Source: CAZQHK01 sp964593455
GTDB lineage: Bacteria > Muiribacteriota > CAYSPT01
Assembly: GCA_964593455.1 (NCBI GenBank)
Contig: CAZQHK010000023.1
Coordinates: forward strand, 7,803 to 71,802
Reading direction: 5' to 3'
DNA length: 64,000 nt
Positions 52,111 through 60,577 of the stretch are shown here, one piece after another. Below the pieces are notes generated by a model. That model did no database searches. It had not been told where the DNA came from and saw only the letters and a list, made by a program, of their open reading frames with translations. Both the position numbers and the translations under genes were made by a program. How positions within the stretch are numbered: the stretch's first letter is position 1; the number at the start of each line of letters is the position of its first letter.

Positions 52111-52874
52111 TTGAGAGCCCTCCTCAGAATCATTTGCCGCAACAGGAAAAGAATGAGACTGACTGCTACCAGCAGCAGGGCCGGTGGCAGGGCACTCTGG
52201 AGACCGGTTGATTTAAACCGGTCGAATACCAACACGGGTATGGTAGGAGTGGCGTAGGTGATAATCATAACCGTCCCGAAAATCCCCACGCTCCGACCAA
52301 ACATCAGTATACTCCCATTGACGATGGCGCGCAGGTTTAAGGGAAGAGAAATGGTAAGGAATACTTTCTGTGGAGAAGCACCGAGACTCCGGGCCATCAT
52401 TTCAAACCGTTCAATTTTTCCCATGAATCCGGCTACGGTGCTTTTGACAATGAATGGTACCCCGACAAAATACATACCCAGTACGATTCCGGCGGGATTT
52501 TCATAAAGTTTTAAACCCAACCAGGCCAGGAAACGGCCGGTCATAGAGTTGCCGGAAATCATGAAGAATAAGGCAACACCGGCTACTACCGGCGGGATGA
52601 CGATGGGAACCTCAATCAGCGGTTCGAGTATTCTTCTTATTTGGGGACGGGCCTTGGCTAGAGTAAAAGAAAGAGGAAGCCCGGTAATAAGGCCGAGTAT
52701 GGTCGCCAGGATACCGCATTCGATGGTGAGTACTACAGATTTAATAACCTCTTTATCGGTTATACCGTCCACGAAGGTGTCTGCTCCCATAGATAGAAAT
52801 AGAAGCGTAATGGGGACGATCATAAGCAGAACAACGAAAATAGATACCAGCCAAAATATCGGCCCGGGTTTCAT
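52107..52874 (-). CDS. ABC transporter permease (ModB/WtpB-like)
   Basis: 255 residues with six membrane helices and the cytoplasmic coupling motif ARSLGASPQKVFLTISLPL (EAA loop, Gly in LGA). Conserved PIVIPPVVAGVALF resembles molybdate/tungstate/sulfate permeases. The start is ATG 52874, with AAGGTGA just upstream, five bases after the DUF115 stop; the longer frame into that gene would put a non-homologous 37-residue tail in front and is rejected. Probable dimer of this permease with the ATPase. Confidence 0.88.
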   Translation of the reverse strand: MKPGPIFWLVSIFVVLLMIVPITLLFLSMGADTFVDGITDKEVIKSVVLTIECGILATILGLITGLPLSFTLAKARPQIRRILEPLIEVPIVIPPVVAGVALFFMISGNSMTGRFLAWLGLKLYENPAGIVLGMYFVGVPFIVKSTVAGFMGKIERFEMMARSLGASPQKVFLTISLPLNLRAIVNGSILMFGRSVGIFGTVMIITYATPTIPVLVFDRFKSTGLQSALPPALLLVAVSLILFLLRQMILRRALK

Positions 52875-52878
52875 GGAA

Positions 52879-54852
52879 TCACCTTTCTTCCTCACGGTTT
52901 TTCGGGATTTTCTTAGCAGCGTATTTCGATCGCATGGAGATAACCTGGTTTTTAAACCTGGTGAGCCGCATCTCCACCAGGTCATTAAGCTTTATGAGCA
53001 TGGAGAGCAAGTGGCCCTGTTCGTTCTTCCACGAAATTGCTTGATGAAGGCTCTGTATGTTCATATTTTGCGTTCTTTTCAACGCATACTTGAAAAGCAT
53101 GGGTTGTAGAACGAACCGCGCCAGGCATGGTTGTACTCCTACCGGCTCTATGGTGTGGAAGACAGAGTGAAGCATCGTAGTAATATTGTTTGAACTGGTT
53201 TTCCAGATGACACTCATTTTCCCTGTTTTGGCTGCTTTATCCAGGCTTTTGGAAAGGCTCTTTATCCCCAGGTCAGCTTTATCGAATAAGGAACGGATCC
53301 GTTTGACAGTTGCTATCTCTGTTTCGATAGCTCGTTCCAAATTTTTCAGACGTTTCACCGCTCGTTTGAAAAAGAGATCGTCGTTTCTCCGGCACACTGT
53401 CATGAACGGTTCCGGTCGTGGACCCCGGCAGTGTTTGGCCAGGGCTTCCGGCAGAGTCATGTTGACCGTTCCCTTTATCAGGGCCCCCTGTTCTTTGACA
53501 TCGATTACGGGAACGTTGGTACGTGCCACTTCCACCTCGAGCCACTGTTTGAATAGCCACCAGTCATGACGGGTCTGGACCGATCCTCCCCCGATGGCGG
53601 GAATCTCAAGCTTTCCTTCTTCCATTCCAGGGGAGATACCGTCTCGTACGTCGTCTTCAGCGGTACACGTTTCCCGGTAGGTTCCGGAGGTGTAGCTGAG
53701 GCCGCTTTCATTGTACGAAAGGTCCTGTCCGGCAAGGATAATGGGGTTACATCCGAGGGCCCGGGCGGTACTGAAGGTCATGTGCGCGACGGAAAAACCG
53801 CAATCCAGAACAGACATGAGTCCCAAAGCTTTGGCTATCCAGCGTTCAAAATAGATAGCTGACCTGAAGGAGAAGAAGGTTCGGGCGGGGAAGCGCTCGG
53901 GTATTTTGACGTCTACTACCGGTTGGGCGACCAGGCTGACCTGCGGCGGAATGTCCACGTTCTTATAGAACAGATCATAGACTATATCACCCCGTTCAAG
54001 CGTGAATACCAGGTGGGGAACGATACCTTCCCGGAGTAGTTTTCCGAGAGTCGTATCGGCGCTCAGGATAAGGACCTGGTTTCTGTCGAGACTCTTGAGA
54101 GCGGGTATTTGTTGATCGAGAGAAGGTCCGGCCATACACATGATCGCCGGCCGGTCTGACAGTGTTCCGAAGTATCTGGCGATGTCATCTGCGGCCAGCA
54201 TTGTCCTGAGATTGGCAAAAGCGTTTTCGATTCCGATCAGTGTGTCGTTAGGATCGTTTCCGACCATGAAACAACTGTAACTGGCCGCATCGAAAAATGA
54301 TCTGCGGAGCCGGGTATAGAGAGCATCCAGGTGTCGTTTTAATATCGGGTTTTCAAATAACGCCAAAGAATTGAGGAATTGAGCCAGAGTAAGAGCGTGT
54401 TTCTGAAACGCAGCCTGTATAGCGGTCTCGGTACCCACGGCCCAGTACACGTTCTTCGCCCCTAATATCTCTTCACATGGAATAGTCTGAAGGACGCTCA
54501 GCATGAAGTCCGGCCGGGGGTCGACCACGATCACCACGGCTCTGTTATCCTTCCTGGCTATGATTTGCTTGAGTTCGTATCCCAGCGCGAAACCGAACAC
54601 GATGAACAAAAAGGTTTTCTCGTAGTCGAAATGTCCTATTCTCTGAGCAGCTTCCTTAGTGGGATGATAACGGCTAATCAAGTAGCTTCGGCTGTTGTCT
54701 CCACCCTTGTACACACCGGTCCATTCTCCAGGCCCGCGCGCGGGCTCGACAATCAATTCCTCGTTTCTCCGTTCAGCGGCACGGATAATCGCCGCCGCTT
54801 CGGGATCAACAGTTTCAAGGGCTTTAAGGTTTCGCTCGAGAATCGCGCTCAT
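52879..54852 (-). CDS. DUF115 / Maf-like protein (6-hydroxymethylpterin pyrophosphokinase MptE-like domain)
   Basis: A 657-residue protein of the motility-associated factor (Maf) type. The central DUF115 domain (about 225-430) shows the signature AGPSLDQQI, SADTTLGKLLREGIVPHLVFTLERGD and the IILAGQDLSY segment. An N-terminal region (about 60-130) has GYELKQII and VVDPRPDF, a common Maf N-terminal fold; the C-terminus is helical and basic. Maf proteins add nonulosonic acids to flagellin, and DUF115 homologues act in other glycosylations; no flagellar genes are seen here. It is directly upstream of, and probably cotranscribed with, the ABC transporter. Confidence 0.85.
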   Translation of the reverse strand: MSAILERNLKALETVDPEAAAIIRAAERRNEELIVEPARGPGEWTGVYKGGDNSRSYLISRYHPTKEAAQRIGHFDYEKTFLFIVFGFALGYELKQIIARKDNRAVVIVVDPRPDFMLSVLQTIPCEEILGAKNVYWAVGTETAIQAAFQKHALTLAQFLNSLALFENPILKRHLDALYTRLRRSFFDAASYSCFMVGNDPNDTLIGIENAFANLRTMLAADDIARYFGTLSDRPAIMCMAGPSLDQQIPALKSLDRNQVLILSADTTLGKLLREGIVPHLVFTLERGDIVYDLFYKNVDIPPQVSLVAQPVVDVKIPERFPARTFFSFRSAIYFERWIAKALGLMSVLDCGFSVAHMTFSTARALGCNPIILAGQDLSYNESGLSYTSGTYRETCTAEDDVRDGISPGMEEGKLEIPAIGGGSVQTRHDWWLFKQWLEVEVARTNVPVIDVKEQGALIKGTVNMTLPEALAKHCRGPRPEPFMTVCRRNDDLFFKRAVKRLKNLERAIETEIATVKRIRSLFDKADLGIKSLSKSLDKAAKTGKMSVIWKTSSNNITTMLHSVFHTIEPVGVQPCLARFVLQPMLFKYALKRTQNMNIQSLHQAISWKNEQGHLLSMLIKLNDLVEMRLTRFKNQVISMRSKYAAKKIPKNREEER

Positions 54853-54911
54853 ATAGGGGATATTTTACCACAGCCCGGATTAAAAACCGGGACTGGTGTA
54901 AATCTTTTTGT

Positions 54912-54941
54912 CGGTAAAAACAGGCGATGAAATGGTATACT
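54912..54941 (+). promoter_or_regulatory. Candidate moxR-bat operon promoter (extended -10)
   Basis: TGG followed by TATACT (54936-54941) is an extended -10; the -35 (CGGTAA at 54912-54917, 18 bp spacer) is poor. It lies in the 194 bp divergent gap, about 105 bp before the moxR GTG. Confidence 0.4.
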
Positions 54942-55046
54942 AGCGTACTTTATCGTTTAAATCTTTAGACGCGATGTTTCGTTGGAACTATACTACCGTT
55001 ATAGCGCCGTCAAACTGACGGTGAAGAAGGGAGGCTGCAATAAGCT

Positions 55047-56036
55047 GTGCAAGCTGATGTCAAACAGATAGGAAAGCGTGTTGAAGAGGAAACCCAGGTG
55101 TTGTTCGATCTCAGGAAAGAGATCGAAAAAGTCATTGTCGGGCAACAGTATCTGATCGATAGGTTGTTGCTAGGATTGCTCTGCAGCGGGCATGTTCTCA
55201 TCGAGGGCGTTCCGGGTCTGGCCAAGACCTTGACTGTCACTACCCTGAGTAAATGTATACGGGCTTCGTTCCAGAGAATACAGTTTACTCCTGATTTATT
55301 GCCTGCCGATCTGGTAGGAACTTTGATCTACAATCCGCAAAGCGGAGAGTTCACTACTCGCCGGGGGCCGATCTTTGCTAATGTAATCCTGGCGGATGAA
55401 ATCAACCGGGCGCCGTCAAAAGTCCAAAGCGCGCTCCTGGAGGCTATGCAGGAAAAACAGGTCACCATCGGGGAGGAGAGCCATCCTCTCGATGAGCCTT
55501 TTATCGTTTTGGCAACGCAGAACCCCATCGAGCAGGAAGGGACTTATCCGCTACCGGAAGCACAGATAGACCGGTTCATGCTTAAGTTGGAGGTCGGGTA
55601 TCCAACCAAGGAAGAGGAACGCAAAATCGTTGACCGGATGGCCAGAAGCGCGCCGGTTGTCGATGTCCGGCCGGTCATGACGCCGGAAGATATCCTTCGC
55701 CTTCGAGCCCTGGCTGATGAAATCTATGTCGATGACCGGCTGGTAGACTACATTGTGGAGATTGTCAGCGCGACTCGCTCGCCGGGAGAGTACGGCCTTG
55801 ATCTTGGTGAATATATTCGTTATGGAGCCTCTCCCCGGGCTTCGATCTATCTGACCATGGCCGCCCGGGGCCACGCACTTTTAGCTGGCAGGGGATATGT
55901 CTCTCCCCAGGATATCAAGTCGGTGGGGCTTGATATCCTTCGACACCGGGTTATCCTGAGCTACGAAGCCGAAGCGGAGGAACGTACTCCGGAAGATATT
56001 ATCAAGACCATATTCGATCATATCGAAGTGCCCTGA
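55047..56036 (+). CDS. MoxR-family AAA+ ATPase
   Basis: 329 residues. AAA_3 motifs are Walker A EGVPGLAKT (about 53-61), Walker B with ILADEINRAPSKVQSALLEAMQE, the sensor-1 region TQNPIEQEGTYPLPEAQIDRF, and a C-terminal lid domain with RHRVILSYEAEAE. MoxR ATPases act as chaperone-like partners of VWA-domain proteins; here the VWA proteins BatA and BatB follow in the same operon. The start is GTG 55047 with GGGAGG 11 nt upstream. The DUF58 gene follows 62 bp later. Confidence 0.93.
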   Translation: MQADVKQIGKRVEEETQVLFDLRKEIEKVIVGQQYLIDRLLLGLLCSGHVLIEGVPGLAKTLTVTTLSKCIRASFQRIQFTPDLLPADLVGTLIYNPQSGEFTTRRGPIFANVILADEINRAPSKVQSALLEAMQEKQVTIGEESHPLDEPFIVLATQNPIEQEGTYPLPEAQIDRFMLKLEVGYPTKEEERKIVDRMARSAPVVDVRPVMTPEDILRLRALADEIYVDDRLVDYIVEIVSATRSPGEYGLDLGEYIRYGASPRASIYLTMAARGHALLAGRGYVSPQDIKSVGLDILRHRVILSYEAEAEERTPEDIIKTIFDHIEVP

Positions 56037-56098
56037 TATAATCCTGCCTGTTTGTTTCTATTGTAAGTACCCGGTAGCTTTGAGAGGAGAATTCATCT

Positions 56099-56974
56099 GT
56101 GATTCCGCGAGAACTGGTGCGGAAAATACGTCGGATCCAGATTTACACCAATCGTGTGGTTAATGATGTACTGGCCGGTTCCTACCACAGCGTGTTCAAG
56201 GGCAGAGGTATGGAGTTCGAGGAGGTCAGGGAATACCAACCGGGCGATGACGTGAGGTCCATCGACTGGAACGTGACTGCCAGGTCCGGTAAACCACATA
56301 TTAAACGGTATCGTGAAGAGCGTGAATTAACGGTTATGCTGATGGTTGATGTCAGTGCTTCGGGAAGATTTGGTACCGCCGATCAGCTCAAAAGTGAAGT
56401 GGCTGCCGAATTGAGCGCGCTGCTGGCGTTCTCGGCTATCAAGAACAACGACAAAGTCGGATTGATCATGTTTACCGATCGGGTGGAGAAGTTTGTCCCG
56501 CCGGGCCAGGGGATCGAGCATGTGCTTCGCGTAATCCGTGATCTTCTTTCCTTCAAACCGACGCGAAAAACTACAAATATTGAAGGTGCACTCTCATTTC
56601 TGGGCCGGATAACCACGAAACGATGCGTGGTCTTCCTGGTGTCTGATTTTCTGGGAATGGGATACGAGCGGTCGCTCAAAGTGATAAACCGGAGACATGA
56701 CATTATTGCGGTCACCATTATCGATCCCGTGGAGACAGAGATTATGGACCTTGGATTTATTTTGATCGAAGACGCGGAAACCGGCGAGTGCCGGTTGATT
56801 GATACAGGCTCTGAATCGTTCAGAAAAGGCTACAAGGCACGGTCTCTGGGGCGCCGCCGCGAGTTGACAAGGATGCTGCAATCAGCATCGGTGGACCAGA
56901 TAGAGGTTTTAACTGACCGGTCTTTTGTTCACCCGCTCGTGCGCTTTTTCCGTCGCCGCGAACATCGTATGTAA
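56099..56974 (+). CDS. DUF58 protein (VWA-like, MoxR partner)
   Basis: 291 residues with the DUF58 signature GMEFEEVREYQPGDDVRSIDWNVTAR (about residues 39-64) and YREERELTVMLMVDVSASG. The MIDAS-like D-x-S-x-S is DVSAS. There is no membrane helix. DUF58 proteins are encoded next to MoxR in aerotolerance-type operons and may act with it in complex assembly. GTG 56099 has GAGGAG upstream. The next gene starts 40 bp after its stop; longer frames of that gene overlapping this one are artefacts. Confidence 0.92.
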   Translation: MIPRELVRKIRRIQIYTNRVVNDVLAGSYHSVFKGRGMEFEEVREYQPGDDVRSIDWNVTARSGKPHIKRYREERELTVMLMVDVSASGRFGTADQLKSEVAAELSALLAFSAIKNNDKVGLIMFTDRVEKFVPPGQGIEHVLRVIRDLLSFKPTRKTTNIEGALSFLGRITTKRCVVFLVSDFLGMGYERSLKVINRRHDIIAVTIIDPVETEIMDLGFILIEDAETGECRLIDTGSESFRKGYKARSLGRRRELTRMLQSASVDQIEVLTDRSFVHPLVRFFRRREHRM

Positions 56975-57014
56975 TAGGGCACATGGGATATACAAACTTG
57001 AGGAGGATAACAGC

Positions 57015-58469
57015 GTGAAGATGGAAGATCTTGATCTGAACGTTCCTGAAATAGGTATTGGTGTGAGTCCTGCGCGGCAATCAAAATTCGTACCGGTTGC
57101 GTTGTCGTTTGTAATGCTACTGCTGGTTATCGTGGTCGGTATCGTGAGTTTGCTGCTTTATGAGAAGCTAACGATACAAGAAGATAAAAGTGGACTACTG
57201 GCAGCGGATGAATTAAAAGCTTTGGCGGTCAAACTCGAAGACCGGGGAGTGCCCGAGGAGAGTGCCCGGTTCTGGGAACAATATATACAATCATCAGCTC
57301 TGTCAAAAAAAGAGAAATCTGCCGGCGCTCTTCGTTTGGGCCGTTTGTATCAACAGGAACGTAAATGGGGAAAAGCGCTCTCCTGGTATTACCTGGCGGA
57401 TTCCTGGAGCACGGAAGCCGAGCTTTCCGCCGATGTGGGCCGCCGAATACAGGAATGTTTTGAAGGAATGGGAGCGGTATCCGCATTGAGCCGGGAGCTC
57501 AAAGAGCGCACGGCGCTTGATCAGACCAAACGGGCTCAAGGTGAGAAGTACCTGGTGGAGATCGACGGACAGAAATTCTACCAGTCGGACCTGGAAGAAC
57601 TGATAGAGTCCGAGGTAGATATGAAACTTGCTTCCTTGGGAGGGCAGGCTAATAACAGACGGTTGGCGCGGGAGCGGGAACGGCTTATAAAGGAAGCTAC
57701 CGCTTTACCGGCCCTCCAGAACCGGCTCAACTCGTTCATCGTAGAAGAACTCTTATCACGCGAAGCCCGGCGTCTCGGTCTTGATAAAAACGAAGAGATT
57801 AGATCCTATCTCCGCTATATAGAAAGGCAGTTGCTGTCTCAGAAGTTATTGAACCGTGAGATTAACTCCCGGCTTCAAGTCTCTTCAACGGACATCAAGA
57901 ATCACTATCTCGCCAACCAGGACAAGTTCATCGAACCAGGAGGAGTTGCCTTCAAGTACGTTATTCTTACCGGTCGGGATAGGGCTTCGCAACTTCACGC
58001 GCAGGCCAGCCAGGCCGGTAACCTGTCCCCCGGGGCATTGTCCGGGAGCACCGTAGAAATCAAGGAAAGTGTCGGCTTGCTCACTGAAGCCGGCTCCTGG
58101 CCGTTTGAATTGCCGCCAGGCGGGACACAGGATATCCTGGCGGCATCGCCTGGTGAAATTCTGAGAATACCGATGGCGGCAGATGATGAACACGTGGTGC
58201 TGGAGGTAACCGATCGGCGGGAAAAAAAGCTGCCTCCGCTGGAAGAGATTAACAGTCAGGTTGAACGTGATTTGGCACAGCTCAAAGCTGCCGAGATACA
58301 GGATAGTTTCTTTAAACAGCTTAAGGACAGATATGATGTGGTTGTCAACAGTTCCCTGCTGTTACCGGAGGCGGGTGATGGACGGGACGGGTCCGGAGAA
58401 AAGCCGAAGAAAAAAAATGACGCCACTCCCGTTCCGGATACGGGGGCTGGAGGGACGGATTTACTCTAA
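57015..58469 (+). CDS. Membrane-anchored SurA/PpiC-like foldase with TPR-like region
   Basis: 484 residues. A membrane helix at about 30-52 is followed by a helical TPR-like region (about 60-165), then a SurA-N-like part (about 180-300: VEIDGQKFYQSDLEELIESEV, FIVEELLSREARRLGL) and a degenerate PpiC domain (about 305-450) lacking a clear parvulin active-site pattern. GTG 57015 has AGGAGG 7 nt upstream. It sits inside the Bat operon between DUF58 and the lipoprotein gene, where I would not expect a peptidyl-prolyl isomerase-like gene. It may be a periplasmic chaperone for the complex; catalysis is doubtful. Confidence 0.8.
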   Translation: MKMEDLDLNVPEIGIGVSPARQSKFVPVALSFVMLLLVIVVGIVSLLLYEKLTIQEDKSGLLAADELKALAVKLEDRGVPEESARFWEQYIQSSALSKKEKSAGALRLGRLYQQERKWGKALSWYYLADSWSTEAELSADVGRRIQECFEGMGAVSALSRELKERTALDQTKRAQGEKYLVEIDGQKFYQSDLEELIESEVDMKLASLGGQANNRRLARERERLIKEATALPALQNRLNSFIVEELLSREARRLGLDKNEEIRSYLRYIERQLLSQKLLNREINSRLQVSSTDIKNHYLANQDKFIEPGGVAFKYVILTGRDRASQLHAQASQAGNLSPGALSGSTVEIKESVGLLTEAGSWPFELPPGGTQDILAASPGEILRIPMAADDEHVVLEVTDRREKKLPPLEEINSQVERDLAQLKAAEIQDSFFKQLKDRYDVVVNSSLLLPEAGDGRDGSGEKPKKKNDATPVPDTGAGGTDLL

Positions 58470-58507
58470 GCCACGTTTTGATTTGAATTGACAGGTGAGG
58501 AGCGCGG

Positions 58508-59545
58508 TTGAAGGTGAAAAAATTTCGAGTCAGCGAGATTTTGGCCGTGATTTTTCTGGGCATGTTATTACTAGCGGGCTGCGGCCGGGGTGAAGAAGCT
58601 CCGCCGGCCTTCGAGTATCGTAAAGAGTATCAAAGGGGTCCGTTGTCGGTAACCATACTGGTGGACCATTCATCGATATCATTGGCCGATGAAGTGCTTT
58701 TCCGGATTGAAACCGCACTTCAGGAAAACTATCTTCTTCAACCTATTTCTTTCGGAGAAAACCTGGAGGGATTTGGAATAAGGAATTACCGGGCTGAGTC
58801 GGCCAGGCTCGATGGAGACGGCCGAACAGTGGAGGCTCGCTGGTATCGGCTCGAACCTTTTTTTACCGGGACTCTCTCCCTCCCTGCGATAACCATTCGT
58901 TTTACTGAGCAAGAGAAAGAAGAGGGGGGCAAACAACCGCACGAGCTGGTAACCGAACCGGTTGAAATATCGGTCACATCGCTCTTGGAACAGGACCGGG
59001 AGAACCTGGTGCTCAAACCTTCCCGGGGAGTGGTAAGCCTGCCGGGAAAGACCTCACCGCTGGTAGGAATTGTTGCAGGAGTGCTGTTTTTGGTGACGAT
59101 TCTTGGTTTCTACCTGTTTCGCCGTCGGAAAAGTGAAGCTCAAAAAATGATCGTTCCCGCTCATGTAAAAGCTTTGGCTCGTCTGCAGCGTCTGGCAGAG
59201 GAGAAACTGTTGGAAAATGGTGAGATAAAGGTTTTTTACTACCTTCTTTCTGAAATACTCAGATATTACCTTGAAGACCGCTACGGGCTCAGGGCACCCG
59301 AGCAGACCTCTGAGGAGTTCTTGCGCGACCTGACGGCCCGGACCGATTTGTCCGGAACGCATAAAGACGTGCTCCGTTCGTTTCTCGGCCGGACCGACCC
59401 GGTCAAATACGCGACCTATGTTCCGCCGCCGGAGGAAATTCAAAGCACATTCACCATAGTGAAAAACTTCATTCTCGCCACGCGGCTGGAAGAACCTCTT
59501 CCGGCAGTAAACGGGGAAGGAGGTGTTGCCCATGCGGTTCGCTGA
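58508..59545 (+). CDS. Lipoprotein with BatD-like N-terminus and DUF4381/DUF4129-like C-terminus
   Basis: 345 residues. The signal peptide ends in a lipobox (LLAGC, Cys about 25), so the protein should be lipid-anchored. Residues about 40-155 form a beta-rich domain whose YQRGPLSVTILVDHSSISLADEVLFRI start resembles BatD-type segments. A membrane helix lies at about 183-203, followed by a cytoplasmic region with YYLLSEILRYYLEDRYGLRAPEQTSEEFL (about 240-270), as in DUF4381/DUF4129 proteins. A lipobox plus a later membrane helix is unusual. The TTG start has AGGTGAGG 7 nt upstream. Its 3' end overlaps batA by 14 bases. Confidence 0.78.
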   Translation: MKVKKFRVSEILAVIFLGMLLLAGCGRGEEAPPAFEYRKEYQRGPLSVTILVDHSSISLADEVLFRIETALQENYLLQPISFGENLEGFGIRNYRAESARLDGDGRTVEARWYRLEPFFTGTLSLPAITIRFTEQEKEEGGKQPHELVTEPVEISVTSLLEQDRENLVLKPSRGVVSLPGKTSPLVGIVAGVLFLVTILGFYLFRRRKSEAQKMIVPAHVKALARLQRLAEEKLLENGEIKVFYYLLSEILRYYLEDRYGLRAPEQTSEEFLRDLTARTDLSGTHKDVLRSFLGRTDPVKYATYVPPPEEIQSTFTIVKNFILATRLEEPLPAVNGEGGVAHAVR

Positions 59546-60575
59546 TCCGTGGTGGCTGTTGCTGCTGGTGCCCGTGCTGCTGCTTTTATTGGTAAGAAGC
59601 AAGGCCTTTCGGGGCGCCGTCCGGTTTCCCTCTATCGGCGCCTTCAAAGGTATCCCTGGTTCGAAATTGTTTAGGTTGGCCAATCTTCCCCTGTGGTTGA
59701 GAGTGCTGGTACTGGTTTTCTTGATTGTGTCACTGGCCCGCCCCCAGGCAGGACATGAGGAAATAAAGGAACAAACCCGCGGTGTGGCCATGGAGATGGT
59801 AGTTGACCGCTCAGGCAGCATGGGAATCGACATGCAGTACCAGGGAGAAGTGCTAACCCGCCTGGAAGTGGTGAAGAGGGTGTTCAACGATTTTGTGTTG
59901 GGGGACGGTAGAAAACTCCAGGGCCGGCCCAGTGATCTGATCGGTCTGATCACGTTTGCCCGTTATCCTGACACCTTATGCCCGTTGGTCCATGCGCATG
60001 ACGCACTGGTGAATTTTCTGAGAAACACACAGTTGGCTACCCGGGAAGAAGATGGGACGGGTATCGGAGATGCTCTGGCTCTGGCCTGCGCGCGCTTGAA
60101 GATGCTGTCGGAAAATCTGGAACAGGCCAGTAAAAAAGGATTTGAAGTCAAAAGCAAGATCGTGGTACTGCTGACTGATGGCCGCAACAATGCCGGGAAA
60201 CGGACACCGGCGGCGGCGGCGGATTTGGCTGCCGAGTGGGGAATCAAGGTCTACACCATCGGCATCGGGGGCAGCGGCGGTATGATGACGGTAAAAACAG
60301 CCTTCGGGGACTACAAGGTGCCGGCCGGCCAGGATCTTGATGAACCGACACTGAAGATGATCGCGGAGAAAACCGGTGGCCTGTACCGTCGGGCGGGTGA
60401 CGAGAAATCACTGAAACGGATTGCAGAAGAGATTGACCGGCTGGAAAAGAGTGAAGTTGAAGCTGTCAGGTACGTTGATTACAGTGAGCGGTTTTTCCCG
60501 CTGGCGTTGGCGGCGTTGGCGCTCCTCATGCTTGAATTTGCGTTGAAAAATACCCTGTTGAGGAGGCTTCCCTGA
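59532..60575 (+). CDS. batA: BatA-like VWA-domain membrane protein
   Basis: 347 residues. N-terminal MRFADPWWLLLLVPVLLLLL with the usual BatA opening, a second helix near 55-75, and a VWA domain (about 85-290) with complete MIDAS D92-R-S94-G-S96, later T and D in ITFARYPDT and LLTDGRNN. A C-terminal helix (about 315-335) anchors the end. ATG 59532 has GGAGGTG 6 nt upstream; GTG 59523 is not needed. BatA proteins are linked to aerotolerance or stress survival in Bacteroides and Leptospira and work with MoxR; a direct role here is inference. Confidence 0.93.
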   Translation: MRFADPWWLLLLVPVLLLLLVRSKAFRGAVRFPSIGAFKGIPGSKLFRLANLPLWLRVLVLVFLIVSLARPQAGHEEIKEQTRGVAMEMVVDRSGSMGIDMQYQGEVLTRLEVVKRVFNDFVLGDGRKLQGRPSDLIGLITFARYPDTLCPLVHAHDALVNFLRNTQLATREEDGTGIGDALALACARLKMLSENLEQASKKGFEVKSKIVVLLTDGRNNAGKRTPAAAADLAAEWGIKVYTIGIGGSGGMMTVKTAFGDYKVPAGQDLDEPTLKMIAEKTGGLYRRAGDEKSLKRIAEEIDRLEKSEVEAVRYVDYSERFFPLALAALALLMLEFALKNTLLRRLP

Positions 60576-60577
60576 TC

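Noticed and set aside
52875..52985. Longer N-terminus for the ABC permease
   Set aside because: It would overlap the DUF115 gene by over 100 bp with a non-conserved basic tail; ATG 52874 has an SD and begins just before the first membrane helix.
56925..57014. Upstream start for the SurA-like gene inside DUF58
   Set aside because: AGGAGG is 7 nt before GTG 57015, and the extension is a frame-shifted reading of the DUF58 C-terminus.
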